Shown here in pieces: positions 47,063 through 56,180 of a stretch of DNA of 64,000 nucleotides. Location of the stretch: the NCBI GenBank assembly GCA_030430075.1, contig JAUIGN010000023.1, forward strand, positions 1-64,000, in the 5' to 3' direction. Position 1 is the first letter of the stretch. The number at the start of each line of letters is the position of its first letter. The DNA comes from a bacterium. Lineage in GTDB: Bacteria; Planctomycetota; Planctomycetia; Pirellulales; Pirellulaceae. The notes under the pieces are model-generated. The model searched no databases. It saw nothing but the letters and a program-made list of their open reading frames with translations, and was not told the DNA's origin. Both the position numbers and the translations under genes were made by a program.

Positions 47063-49126
47063 CTAATCGTACGACAGCTCGAGCATCGGCTGGACTATTT
47101 CTTCGGTATTGCCATCCTGGACGTACCTTCGGACACGTTCGGCCTGGGCGGAATCGACGTAAAATAATTCTGCGATCGCGCGTTGGGCTTCAGGCTGCTG
47201 ACCCGTGCGTGCGTGGCAGATCGCCAGATTGAAGAGAATCGCTCGATCACCCGCCCGTTGCGAATATGCTCTACCCAGATAAGGGAGCGCTTCCTGATGG
47301 TCGCCTCTCACCATTTTGATCACGCCTTGCAGGAAGTGGCCTTCCACCGAGTCGGGATGTCTCGACACGAGGCGGTCGATGGTGCGGTCGGCCTCTCGCT
47401 CGTCCTTCTCATAGAGTTGGCTGACTGCCAGCAGGTATTCCAAATAGATGTCCTCGGTATGACGTAAGAATGGGCTCAGCAAATCCACAAGCTTGTCGAA
47501 TTCGAGCCGCTCGTGGCGGATCATCGCAGCACGAACGTGATGAGAGAGACTCGCAGGGTTGACTTCACAGGCCTTCTCATAGTTTTCGAGTGCCGCGTTG
47601 GCATCACGCCGTTCGGCGCAGAGGTCACCCAATAACTCAAGATGCAACCCGTAATACTCCCGGCATTGGTCCGGCCTGGTCCTTGCTGTGAAAGCAACTT
47701 CCTGCAGCCCGATTGCCTTGTGAATGTCTGCCTGCGCGCCATTCACGTCGCCGAGGTTGAGTCGCGCCAGAGCACGATTGTGGTAGGTCCCACCGAGTGA
47801 CGTCCGAAGTTCGTGATCGTAGGACCTGGCGGCGAGTCTCGCTTCATCGATCTGGATCAGGTCGGTCAGTACCACTTGGGCTTCATCGTGCTTTTCCTGT
47901 TCGAGCAACACCATGGCGCGTGAATTAAGTTCGAGCGACTCATTGAGATCGCCTGCGGCTTGATCTAACTTCTCGACGATCGCTTCCCTGACCGCGGCGG
48001 CACGATCCTGATCACCAGCGGCCTCGAGGGCGTCGGCATAGCCGATACGTAGGTTGACGAGGTCGGCGGTAAAGGTCGATCCAAATTCGGGGGTGGTCCT
48101 GGCACGACTCAGTAGTTCGCCGGCGTGCACCGCCCGTTCCAGCCATTGGACGGAACTCTCCCATTTCTCTTGCTTGTAGAGTGCCTCGCCGTAAATCCAC
48201 GCGCTGTACAGTTCGATGACCGTTGCATCGTCGCGCAACGGCGAGTACTTCCGTATCCAGACAGCCCGCTCGTAGATCGATTCGAAATCGTGCGACACAG
48301 CGGACTCGGGGTGTTCTTGAACATCTGACCAGGCGGACTGATATCGTTCCTCCAGTTCAATTCCTGCCGCAAGCATGACAGCCGAATAGCAACCGATGAT
48401 GAGCAGCGTGACAACGAGGACCAATCTGAGCGGGTTCCACCGTAAACGTGTGGGAGGGCCATACTGATTAGCGTGGCGCGAGCCGCCCTGCGGGGCGGCG
48501 ATCAATACGACGAACGCACCACATAGAAAGACGGTCAAGACTCCCCAGCCCGAGAGGTCCTGATCGTGCAATCGCTTGATCAACAACGGGAAGACCGCTG
48601 CCAGTGAGAGGACCATCACGACGGTGCCGACTTGCGTCGCCGCGTTCTCGTCTGCACCGAGCGGAATGGCGCAGATGCCGGCCAGCAGTGACGTGGCGTA
48701 GAGCGATCCGATGAGTAACACGCCTGTCACGTAGTCCATGCGCCCGATGCGACCAAACGGCGAGATCAACAGGGATATCAGCCCGACGGATACCGGGGTC
48801 GCGTCGATCTCCCGCTCCTCAATCCCGTCGAATTCGGTCGGCATCGCTCCCGGGCCGGCTTGTGGAGCGGGCTCCCCGCGGCCGAACGCTGCGCCGGCGT
48901 CTTGGTATTCATTGGGCGTGAACGGTCCTGGCGGCGGAGCGTGATTCGGTGCGGTTGCCGCTGGAATCTCAATCACAGCCTGCTGAAGAGGCTGGCGATC
49001 TGCCGCTTCGGAATCCCTCTCAATCGCCCCTGTCTGCGGATGCTCAAACGGAGTGTCGCATCGCGGACAGCGTTCGGTGCGCTGAGCAGACTCGAAACCG
49101 CAAGCGTCACAGCGATACTCTGACAT
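47063..49126 (-). CDS. Zinc-ribbon, DUF805 and TPR membrane protein
   Basis: A 687-residue protein with a modular build. Residues 6-23 hold a zinc ribbon (C6xxC9, C20xxC23). A Pro-rich linker follows. About 114-215 is a DUF805-type membrane domain with three to four helices (SPFGRIGRMDYVTGVLLIG, FPLLIKRLHDQDLSGWG, VFLCGAFVVLIAAP), then another helix near 230 (RLVLVVTLLIIGCYSAVMLAA). The C-terminal 400 residues are tetratricopeptide-like helices (for example SLGGTYHNRALARLNLGDVN, HFLQGVIKMVRGDHQEAL). It is probably an inner-membrane scaffold; a role is not known. Its start lies 9 bases after the stop of the protease/thioredoxin gene, so both are one operon. Confidence 0.85.
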   Translation of the reverse strand: MSEYRCDACGFESAQRTERCPRCDTPFEHPQTGAIERDSEAADRQPLQQAVIEIPAATAPNHAPPPGPFTPNEYQDAGAAFGRGEPAPQAGPGAMPTEFDGIEEREIDATPVSVGLISLLISPFGRIGRMDYVTGVLLIGSLYATSLLAGICAIPLGADENAATQVGTVVMVLSLAAVFPLLIKRLHDQDLSGWGVLTVFLCGAFVVLIAAPQGGSRHANQYGPPTRLRWNPLRLVLVVTLLIIGCYSAVMLAAGIELEERYQSAWSDVQEHPESAVSHDFESIYERAVWIRKYSPLRDDATVIELYSAWIYGEALYKQEKWESSVQWLERAVHAGELLSRARTTPEFGSTFTADLVNLRIGYADALEAAGDQDRAAAVREAIVEKLDQAAGDLNESLELNSRAMVLLEQEKHDEAQVVLTDLIQIDEARLAARSYDHELRTSLGGTYHNRALARLNLGDVNGAQADIHKAIGLQEVAFTARTRPDQCREYYGLHLELLGDLCAERRDANAALENYEKACEVNPASLSHHVRAAMIRHERLEFDKLVDLLSPFLRHTEDIYLEYLLAVSQLYEKDEREADRTIDRLVSRHPDSVEGHFLQGVIKMVRGDHQEALPYLGRAYSQRAGDRAILFNLAICHARTGQQPEAQRAIAELFYVDSAQAERVRRYVQDGNTEEIVQPMLELSYD

Positions 49127-49135
49127 GTCGTCGTC

Positions 49136-52100
49136 CTATCTCTCGTTCGGCGAGTGAAATTCCGTGCGCGCTTCTTCAAGGGCCGCCGCTCCGATGTCGT
49201 CTCCGAGCCAGGGTGCGTGTGTTGCAAACGCTGCCGCATCAGTGAAGGCCGCCAACGCCTTGTCGTCTTCGCCGAGTTGCCTCAGCGCAACGGACATGTA
49301 GGCAAGGTCGGCGGCATTCTCGCCTTGCAATTCCATCGACTTGCGAAAGAAGGTGATCGCTTCCGCGAACCGGCCTGCCCGGAAGAGTGCGACCGCATAG
49401 GTGTTGGCGATGCCGCCCGCATTGACCGCCTCGGTCGTTTCGGACAGCCGCCAGGCAGCACACGCCTGGCGGCAGGCTCGCCGCACATCGTCGACGCAAC
49501 CATCTTGCGGCACAACCACTTCCCAAGCCTGACTGTTCAGGAGTCCCGAGATCGCCGCCCTGGCCAGCCTGCGCGGCTCGTCAACTTCGGGTAGCGGCAA
49601 TTCGTGTGGATTTGCCGCCCGAGTGATTCGCGCCACGGTTGCCCAGGTGGCCACTTCGTCATTCTCCTCGCTCTCCAGCGTGCTCAAGGCCTCATCGAGG
49701 CCCCCGTCGCTGCCAACGAGTTGTGCAGCAAGCTGGCAAAATCGGATTCGTGAATGGGAGCTCTTCGCCGTCAGTATCGATTCAGAATCCAATCCACTCG
49801 AGCTGAGCGAAAGGTCGAAGAACAGGTCGGCGCTGGTCGGCTCCACGAGGTGGACTTCCACGGCGAGCTGATTGGAGCCGGCAACCAGGTGCTGCGGATC
49901 CAATTCGACGACCAGAGGTAACTTGGCGGCGGGACGCAATGCAGGTGTGGACCAGGAAGTCCGTCCGGGAACATTGGTCCGCAGAACGGGAGTGCCGTTG
50001 AGGTAGACGATCGCTCCGTCATCGGCATCGAGTTCGCAGATGAGCCGCGCGCACGATGATGGATCATTGAGGTGAAATGTCCGGCGAAAACAGGCCGTCG
50101 GATGTTTGTTGTCGACGTCACCGTAGTCGAGCGGCGTGTTGACGCGCGAATCGCCAAAGCCCAGGGGGGCTTCGCTTTCACGCCACGAGGAATCGTCGAA
50201 ACCTGCCTGCGTCCAGTCGGCCGGCGGTCGTTCGGCACGGTAGGCCCATTTCCAGGGCGACCCCAAGGGAAGGACGTCCCGAGGGAGCTGGACAAGGTGT
50301 TCCTCCAATAGTGCGTGGACCGCATCTTCAAGTTGCTGCTCCTGAACGTCGGCGTAACGAATGACACCGTGGGAATCCAAGACAAACATGGTTGGTAGAT
50401 CTTCCACCAGCCAGGCGGCAGCGATCCGCCCTTGCGGACCGTCGTACACGCTGTTCCAAGTGATTTCACCGGACGTGATCAAGGATTCGAGACGCCCGGA
50501 GCTCTCATCGCAGTTTACTCCCAACACCGCGAACGGGCGGTCTTGCAACTGTTCCGCGAGCTTACGTTTCCGGGGATACATGACCCGGCATTGCGGGGAC
50601 CCGTCTGACCAGAAGTCGAGAAGCACGACCTTGCCCCGCTGGTCGGAGAGTCTCAACGGTGCGCCAAGATGATCGCGGCCCGCCAAGGATTGGGCAGGCG
50701 ATCCGACACTCAGCGATCGCAACCGAATCAGACGTTCCTCGGCCCAGACGTCCAAGCGAGTTCCGGCCAGCCCTTCGTCGGGAAACCGCGACTGCAACCG
50801 CTCGAGAATTTCGAGCTGTTCGGGAACAAACCGTGCCGCGCGATAATCGGCCGCCATGGCTTGAAGCAACGCCAGGCCTGCTCGAGCACGGACCGTATTC
50901 TGCGGATGCGACTTCATGACCATCCGCAGGAGCGCGGATAGCTCGGAACCATAGTGGCCGCGTCCCAGTCGCAGAATTGCCCGTCCGATCGGCTTGCTGC
51001 GCGCAACGTGTTCGTCGACCTCCTGGTAGAGCTTGACCAGATGCCGGCGACCGGCCCGCAGCCCGACGTTGCTCCAAATCTCGTGCGCCAATAACAAGGC
51101 ATCCACCTTGTCAGCGACGGATTCGCTCTCCTGCATGACCGAGGCACATTTGGCGAGGTATGTCGGGCCAGGGTTGCGTGTCTTAATGAGTTCCGCAACG
51201 GCATCTTCATCGGATGCGGCCTGCAGCGTCAGAGCAAGACTCTGCAGCTCCCCCTGGTAGTCTCGCGCCAGTGACGCCACCTTGCTGCCCACGATGACCG
51301 GCGCATCGGGCAGCGGGAGGGGCTGGGGGTGCGACGAGATCTCTTGGCGAAGTTGCATGAGATGCTCGACACTCACCGCAAAGCCTAGATCGCGTTCTTC
51401 CGCGACCCAGGTATTGATTCCCACCAGGTCGCCGGCGTGGGTTAGCAGCGGCCCGCCACTACTGCCGTTGGAGATTGCCGCCGTCGTTTGCAGCCACTTG
51501 GTCTGCGGATTGAGATGCAAGCCTTGTTGGTAGAGCGCAGGCAATTCCTCAGTGCGGCGAATGGCACTGAGAATGCCGTTGGACACCGTAAACCGAAACT
51601 CGCTCGGATGACCGATGGCGACCAGGCTATCACCGGGTCGAAGTTCCGGAGGCGTCCCGAGTGTGAACGACACCATCGACTCCGGCAGCCCGTCGACCTG
51701 AATGATCGCCAGGTCGTGGCTTTCGTCCACCGCCATACATCCGCTGACTGGGAGTCGCGATCCATCGCGGAGTTGCACTCGCGCTGACACGGCGTACTCG
51801 ATGACATGCCGGTTGGTGGCGACCAGCCCGGAACGATCGATGATACAACCCGTGCCGACGGCGATGTCGTTTCCTAACGCGTCGGAAACCGTGATAAAGA
51901 CTACTGCGTCATCAAACCGGTCAACCATGTCGCTGAGCGACATGGGCGGCTCGGAGGGCGAGCGACCGAACTCTTGCCGAGCCGCCGCGTTCTCGAGCGG
52001 TTCTTCGACCACCTGCGCCGACTTGCGCGGCTCGGGGCGGCTTGCTTCCTGCGATTTGCATCCGCTCGTCACCACGAAAAGCAGGGCCAGAATGCAGGCA

Positions 52101-52159
52101 GTATTCGCAAGCCTGGCGAACGATGAATCAGCTCGGCAGAGATTGAGATCAAGTATCAC
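49136..52159 (-). CDS. Lipoprotein fusing trypsin-like protease, thioredoxin fold, lectin-like domain and TPR
   Basis: A 1007-residue probable lipoprotein (lipobox VTSGC, Cys34). Residues about 75-260 are a trypsin/DegP-like protease with the triad H118 (TNRHVI), D149 (SHDLAI) and S234 (NGSSGGPL). A helical linker follows. Residues around 490-620 form a TlpA-like thioredoxin fold (VVLLDFWSDGSPQCR), but the first active-site Cys is replaced so only one Cys remains; the cis-Pro loop (DLPTMFVLDSHG) is kept. Next is a jelly-roll lectin-type region (DDSSWRESEAPLGFGD, LDADDGAIVYLNG, NQLAVEVH). The C-terminus has TPR-like helices. A protease that anchors to the envelope and binds ligands is inferred. 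It lies 9 bases upstream of the DUF805/TPR gene. Confidence 0.88.
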   Translation of the reverse strand: MILDLNLCRADSSFARLANTACILALLFVVTSGCKSQEASRPEPRKSAQVVEEPLENAAARQEFGRSPSEPPMSLSDMVDRFDDAVVFITVSDALGNDIAVGTGCIIDRSGLVATNRHVIEYAVSARVQLRDGSRLPVSGCMAVDESHDLAIIQVDGLPESMVSFTLGTPPELRPGDSLVAIGHPSEFRFTVSNGILSAIRRTEELPALYQQGLHLNPQTKWLQTTAAISNGSSGGPLLTHAGDLVGINTWVAEERDLGFAVSVEHLMQLRQEISSHPQPLPLPDAPVIVGSKVASLARDYQGELQSLALTLQAASDEDAVAELIKTRNPGPTYLAKCASVMQESESVADKVDALLLAHEIWSNVGLRAGRRHLVKLYQEVDEHVARSKPIGRAILRLGRGHYGSELSALLRMVMKSHPQNTVRARAGLALLQAMAADYRAARFVPEQLEILERLQSRFPDEGLAGTRLDVWAEERLIRLRSLSVGSPAQSLAGRDHLGAPLRLSDQRGKVVLLDFWSDGSPQCRVMYPRKRKLAEQLQDRPFAVLGVNCDESSGRLESLITSGEITWNSVYDGPQGRIAAAWLVEDLPTMFVLDSHGVIRYADVQEQQLEDAVHALLEEHLVQLPRDVLPLGSPWKWAYRAERPPADWTQAGFDDSSWRESEAPLGFGDSRVNTPLDYGDVDNKHPTACFRRTFHLNDPSSCARLICELDADDGAIVYLNGTPVLRTNVPGRTSWSTPALRPAAKLPLVVELDPQHLVAGSNQLAVEVHLVEPTSADLFFDLSLSSSGLDSESILTAKSSHSRIRFCQLAAQLVGSDGGLDEALSTLESEENDEVATWATVARITRAANPHELPLPEVDEPRRLARAAISGLLNSQAWEVVVPQDGCVDDVRRACRQACAAWRLSETTEAVNAGGIANTYAVALFRAGRFAEAITFFRKSMELQGENAADLAYMSVALRQLGEDDKALAAFTDAAAFATHAPWLGDDIGAAALEEARTEFHSPNER

Positions 52160-52686
52160 GGTAACAAGTCCCGGAGGTCACCTCGTTTCGAAGCTTACCC
52201 CATTGTGGTGAGCTCCAACAAGCGGTGCGCCACTGCGTGTTGATGCGTCATCGGCCTGACGCCCATCAGTTTTGACAAAACATCATACCGAGCCGCGCTG
52301 AAAACGCTCGCCAGGCTTCTTCAAGCCTGGAATCCGGCGGTGGCGGCGAAAACGACTGCGGACCTGCGGTAGCTGTGGGAGTTTTCCGCGTAAATCGCCA
52401 TTGCTGGCGGTACCGCGTTTGCCAGGGGTGCGGCGATCGGTGTCGTTGTGGGCGCATTACGGCGGGGCGTGGCATCGCATAGCGATCCGGCAAAGATCGG
52501 CTCGGAGTCTGCCGATCATGGCAGGTGTGAATATTCCGGCCGGATCGGGTAAACTCGAACATTGAACCGATGCTGACTTGTGGGCCCGGTGATGAATGAC
52601 GGAGGCGGCGGCAATCGACGCCCCGATTGACGATTGGGTGTCCGCTGCCGGTCGTGGTTTGACCTGGTGGCCCATGGAGGTTGCGA
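52160..52686. other. Divergent intergenic region
   Basis: A 527-bp gap between the lipoprotein (minus) and the octaheme cytochrome gene (plus). Frames here are shadows or lack starts. GGAGG at 52676-52680 is the ribosome binding site of the cytochrome. No operator or RNA element could be defended. Confidence 0.5.
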
Positions 52687-54699
52687 GTGGCTAAAAGAAA
52701 TCGCAAGCGTGCAGCGGCTCTGGCTTCCTCAGAATCATCTGCAAATTCTCCTCGCCCGCTGTCCTGGAAAAAAGTCCTGGGCGTCGCGGTTCCGCTTGCT
52801 CTGGCGTTGGCGGTCGGACTTGCATTGGTCCGTAGCGGGGGGGAGGCGGAGAGCCCAACACCTCGGTTCACACAACACGGGGGCGTTGTCAATTGGTGGG
52901 GCCCGATTCCGGATGACCTGCGCGCGGTTAGTCTTCGCCTGGTCGGCGACGAGCGACCCGCACCGGAGTCGCACGTCAGCAACATCACCCGCGCTGACTA
53001 TTCGGGACCAGAGTCGTGTCGCAATTGCCACAAGCAGCAGTTCGAGAACTGGTCCCAGCATCCGCACCGATGGATGAACACCCGGGCGACGGAGTCGACG
53101 GTTCTGGGGGACTTCTCCGGCGAGCAGACGATTGAGTACCTGGGTGGACGGGCCGAGTTTTTTCGCGAGGGCGGTCAATACCGGATGCGGCTCAGCCGCG
53201 GGGAGATCGGACGTGACTACGTTGTCACCCAGACGATCGGGTCGCGCTTTTACCAGTATTACGTCGGGCGATTGTTGCGCGGTCCCGAACCTACCGACGA
53301 CCGTGCTTATTCCATTGACCACGTGCTGCCCTTTGGATACTGGTTGGATCGCCGCGAATGGGTGCCAACGGTGCACGTTCATTTTGCGGAACTTCATGGG
53401 CAACCGGTTGACGAGGAAGACCTGCCTTCGGCTGAGCGGCATGACCCGTTCGCCGCGCCGGGTGAGAAGTTTTCGTTTACCGCCTATTACCAGTGCGCGC
53501 ATTGCCACACCACCCTGCCCCTCGCTGACCTGCTGGTCCGCAACCCGGAAGTTCTTGGGATCCATACGCCGGTCTCATTGCATTTTGATGCAGCGACGTA
53601 CTTGAAGCGCGACCACCCGGAGATTCCGCCGCCCGATCAGCTGCGCGAACTGAGCGACGAGCAGGCGTATCAGTTGCTGGTGGGCATTCTTGGTTCCGCG
53701 AAGCAGTGGGATGCGCGCGATCACGCGGTGACGCTGGGCATCAGTTGCGAGGCTTGCCACCTGGGCGCCAAGCGTCACGCGGAAGGCAAGCAGCGCCAGC
53801 CCTCCTTTTTCCCCGAAAGCCCGTATCTGGTTGCCTCTGCTAATGACTCGCCTGCAGGCGAATGGGAATTGGGGCGAACGCACGACAATCTGAACTGGGC
53901 GTGTGGACGTTGCCATGCGGGCGGCCGCCGCCTCTTGGCCGGCGGAATGGCGACCTGGAATTCCACCGAATTCACCGACGCAATGCGGGGAAGTTGTTAT
54001 TCGGAGATGAAATGTGTCGACTGTCACAACCCGCACCAGGCGACAGGTGCGAAATGGACCAAGACCGAGAAGGAGAACGACAACGCTTGCCTCCGTTGTC
54101 ATCAGAAATTCAAGGACGATGGAGCGCTCACGTCCCATACGCATCATGCGCCCGGGAGTGCGGGATCGAGATGCCTGGACTGTCACATGCCGAAGCTCAA
54201 CGAGGGGCTGCAGGACGTTGTTCGCACCCATATGATTTTCTCGCCGACGCAGGCCCGGATGATCGAGGCCAATCAGCCCAACGCCTGCAACATGTGCCAC
54301 GTGGAGCAGCCGATCGATTGGACCTTGGACTACTTGAAGAAATGGTACGGCCGAGAGTACTCCGCGGCCGCGATTGCCGACAATTACCCGGAACGGGAAG
54401 GTGCCGCGGCACTCGGATGGTTGCACAGCCCGGATCAATCGGTGCGGGTCATTGGTGCGGATGTCTTGGCGAAGACGCAATCAGCGTGGGCGCTCCCCGA
54501 TCTGGTCGAGGCGCTGGACGATCCGTTTCTCATCAACCGGCAGTTTGCCCGGATCGGTCTGGAGCGATTTCTCGGGCTCAGGTTGGCAGACTTCGGGTAC
54601 CAGTTCTATCTGACGCAAGCTGAACGCGCCGCACCATTGGAGAAAATTCGCGAAGAGGTGCGGCGGCGGAGCGAAACCGGAAAGCGGGAAGCAGATTAG
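52687..54699 (+). CDS. Membrane-anchored octaheme cytochrome c protein
   Basis: A 670-residue protein with one membrane helix (residues about 29-47, KVLGVAVPLALALAVGLALV) and eight CxxCH haem-attachment motifs: CRNCH, CAHCH, CEACH, CGRCH, CVDCH, CLRCH, CLDCH and CNMCH. The pattern SGPESCRNCHKQQFENWSQH and the later SRCLDCHMP recall doubled-CXXCH and nitrite-reductase-related multihaem proteins. The C-terminal 130 residues are helical, HEAT-like (SVRVIGADVLAKTQSAWALP). It would transfer electrons in the periplasm; the substrate is unknown. Start is GTG 52687, six bases after GGAGG; TTG 52681 is immediately adjacent to it and unlikely. Next plus gene is the SGNH hydrolase at 54940. Confidence 0.92.
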   Translation: MAKRNRKRAAALASSESSANSPRPLSWKKVLGVAVPLALALAVGLALVRSGGEAESPTPRFTQHGGVVNWWGPIPDDLRAVSLRLVGDERPAPESHVSNITRADYSGPESCRNCHKQQFENWSQHPHRWMNTRATESTVLGDFSGEQTIEYLGGRAEFFREGGQYRMRLSRGEIGRDYVVTQTIGSRFYQYYVGRLLRGPEPTDDRAYSIDHVLPFGYWLDRREWVPTVHVHFAELHGQPVDEEDLPSAERHDPFAAPGEKFSFTAYYQCAHCHTTLPLADLLVRNPEVLGIHTPVSLHFDAATYLKRDHPEIPPPDQLRELSDEQAYQLLVGILGSAKQWDARDHAVTLGISCEACHLGAKRHAEGKQRQPSFFPESPYLVASANDSPAGEWELGRTHDNLNWACGRCHAGGRRLLAGGMATWNSTEFTDAMRGSCYSEMKCVDCHNPHQATGAKWTKTEKENDNACLRCHQKFKDDGALTSHTHHAPGSAGSRCLDCHMPKLNEGLQDVVRTHMIFSPTQARMIEANQPNACNMCHVEQPIDWTLDYLKKWYGREYSAAAIADNYPEREGAAALGWLHSPDQSVRVIGADVLAKTQSAWALPDLVEALDDPFLINRQFARIGLERFLGLRLADFGYQFYLTQAERAAPLEKIREEVRRRSETGKREAD

Positions 54700-54713
54700 C
54701 GGGAAGCAGATTA
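54684..54713 (+). repeat. 15-bp tandem duplication across the cytochrome stop codon
   Basis: The unit gcgggaagcagatta occurs twice in succession (54684-54698 and 54699-54713), followed by gcggga. The stop codon TAG (54697-54699) spans the junction. It looks like a recent slippage duplication; deletion of one unit would leave the same stop. Confidence 0.9.
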
Positions 54714-54939
54714 GCGGGACGGCGGTTCCATGCATGGTTGCCCCGTTACGTGCAAAGCCATGTATGCATGTCGTCTCGGCGGACCTTCACACACGAGCCA
54801 CAAATTGGCGGCTGGCGAACTTGGGTCGACCGTTTCGACAGGGCAAGAGACGCTCGCCGAGCGGTTAAGTTGGCGGCTCTTCACGTCGCCCGCTTGCCGG
54901 GTGGCGGAATGTCGACCTATGTTGCGAGCTGAATGAACG

Positions 54940-56133
54940 ATGGCCCTGCGAGAACTCGATGATCCGCGCTGGTCGGCGGATGCCGGCAGCGAACTCGATT
55001 CAGGCCTGCCCCACCGCGATCGGCGGTTCTGGTGGTACCGACTGGGTTGCAGCAGCGCAATCCTGGTTGCCGGATTCGCGGCAATGGTCGCCATTCTTTT
55101 CCTGCAAGGCAGGTTGGTCGTTGATGAATCCGGCCGTCTTCGCTGGCAGCGGCCGCCGCTCTACCTCTACGAACCGAATCACGGCGTGACGGGGCATCGC
55201 TACGTGTATGACGACCGCCTGGGGTGGAGAAACATTCCCAACTGGACGGCATCAACCCAAGGGCGACGGCTGACGATCAACTCGCGCGGCTTGCGCGATC
55301 GCGAGCATTCGCCGCAGAAGCCGGCCAACGTTATGCGGATCCTCGTACTCGGCGACTCCTTCGCGTGGGGTTACGGCGTGGCCGACGATGAAGTGTTCGC
55401 ACACGTTCTGGAGCAAGACCTCGGTGAACGTGCTGCGGGCATGCCGCACGCTGACAAGTCGGCTTCGTGGGAGGTAATCAACACGGGAGTCTCCGGGTGG
55501 GGGACGGACCAGCAACTGCTGTATCTCGAACAGGAGGGGTTCAGCTATCAGCCGGACGTGGTCGTTTTGGCGTTCTTCGTCTTCAACGATCCGGCCAACA
55601 ACGCCTCCCCGTTTCAATACGGTTTACACAAGCCGGTGTTACGTGAAGGCGACCTGGCGCCCCGCAATGTCCCGGTGCCCCCGCCCGGCAATCGTCCGGA
55701 TTCATCACTGAAAGTCGCGGACCGGAGGCAGCACACGGCGGCCATCATTCGCCGCATCGCGGAACGATGTGACGCTCGAGGGGCCCCGTTCGTCGTGATG
55801 AAGTTCGGCATGTTTCTACCGCAGGCGGCCGACTTGCGGGAGGACGATCAATGGTACTGCCAGTCGATCGAAGCCATGCCGAATACGCTGCTCCTGGATC
55901 TTGACAAGGCGTTCGAAGCGGAAGAAATTTCGACGCGCCGGCTTTTGGAAGGCAATGATGACGGGCACTGGAACGCCTTTGGACACCGGGTCACGGCGCG
56001 GATCTTGCGTGAGTTCCTGATCTCAAACGGGTTGGTGTCGCCGGACGCACGGCCACACCATGCGATGAATGGGGACCAGGTGCGTGCCAACCACAACGTA
56101 CCGCTCGCCGAGTCCCGGCCATGGCGATCATGA
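54940..56133 (+). CDS. Membrane-anchored SGNH/GDSL hydrolase
   Basis: A 397-residue protein with one membrane helix near residues 36-56 (LGCSSAILVAGFAAMVAILFL) and an SGNH hydrolase domain: block I ILVLGDSFAWGYG (nucleophile S140), block II/III WEVINTGVSGWGTDQQ and VVLAFFVFND, and block V DDGHWNAFGH (catalytic Asp and His). Members deacylate or acylate sugars and lipids; similar proteins act on alginate or other exopolysaccharides. The helix implies it faces outward from the inner membrane. It follows the octaheme cytochrome, with a 240-bp gap that holds nothing recognisable. Its tail beyond residue 360 is Arg/Asn-rich and has no known motif. Confidence 0.9.
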   Translation: MALRELDDPRWSADAGSELDSGLPHRDRRFWWYRLGCSSAILVAGFAAMVAILFLQGRLVVDESGRLRWQRPPLYLYEPNHGVTGHRYVYDDRLGWRNIPNWTASTQGRRLTINSRGLRDREHSPQKPANVMRILVLGDSFAWGYGVADDEVFAHVLEQDLGERAAGMPHADKSASWEVINTGVSGWGTDQQLLYLEQEGFSYQPDVVVLAFFVFNDPANNASPFQYGLHKPVLREGDLAPRNVPVPPPGNRPDSSLKVADRRQHTAAIIRRIAERCDARGAPFVVMKFGMFLPQAADLREDDQWYCQSIEAMPNTLLLDLDKAFEAEEISTRRLLEGNDDGHWNAFGHRVTARILREFLISNGLVSPDARPHHAMNGDQVRANHNVPLAESRPWRS

Positions 56134-56180
56134 CGGTTGCACGAGCTGGCATCAGTGGGCGGCCGTGGTACGCGATACCG

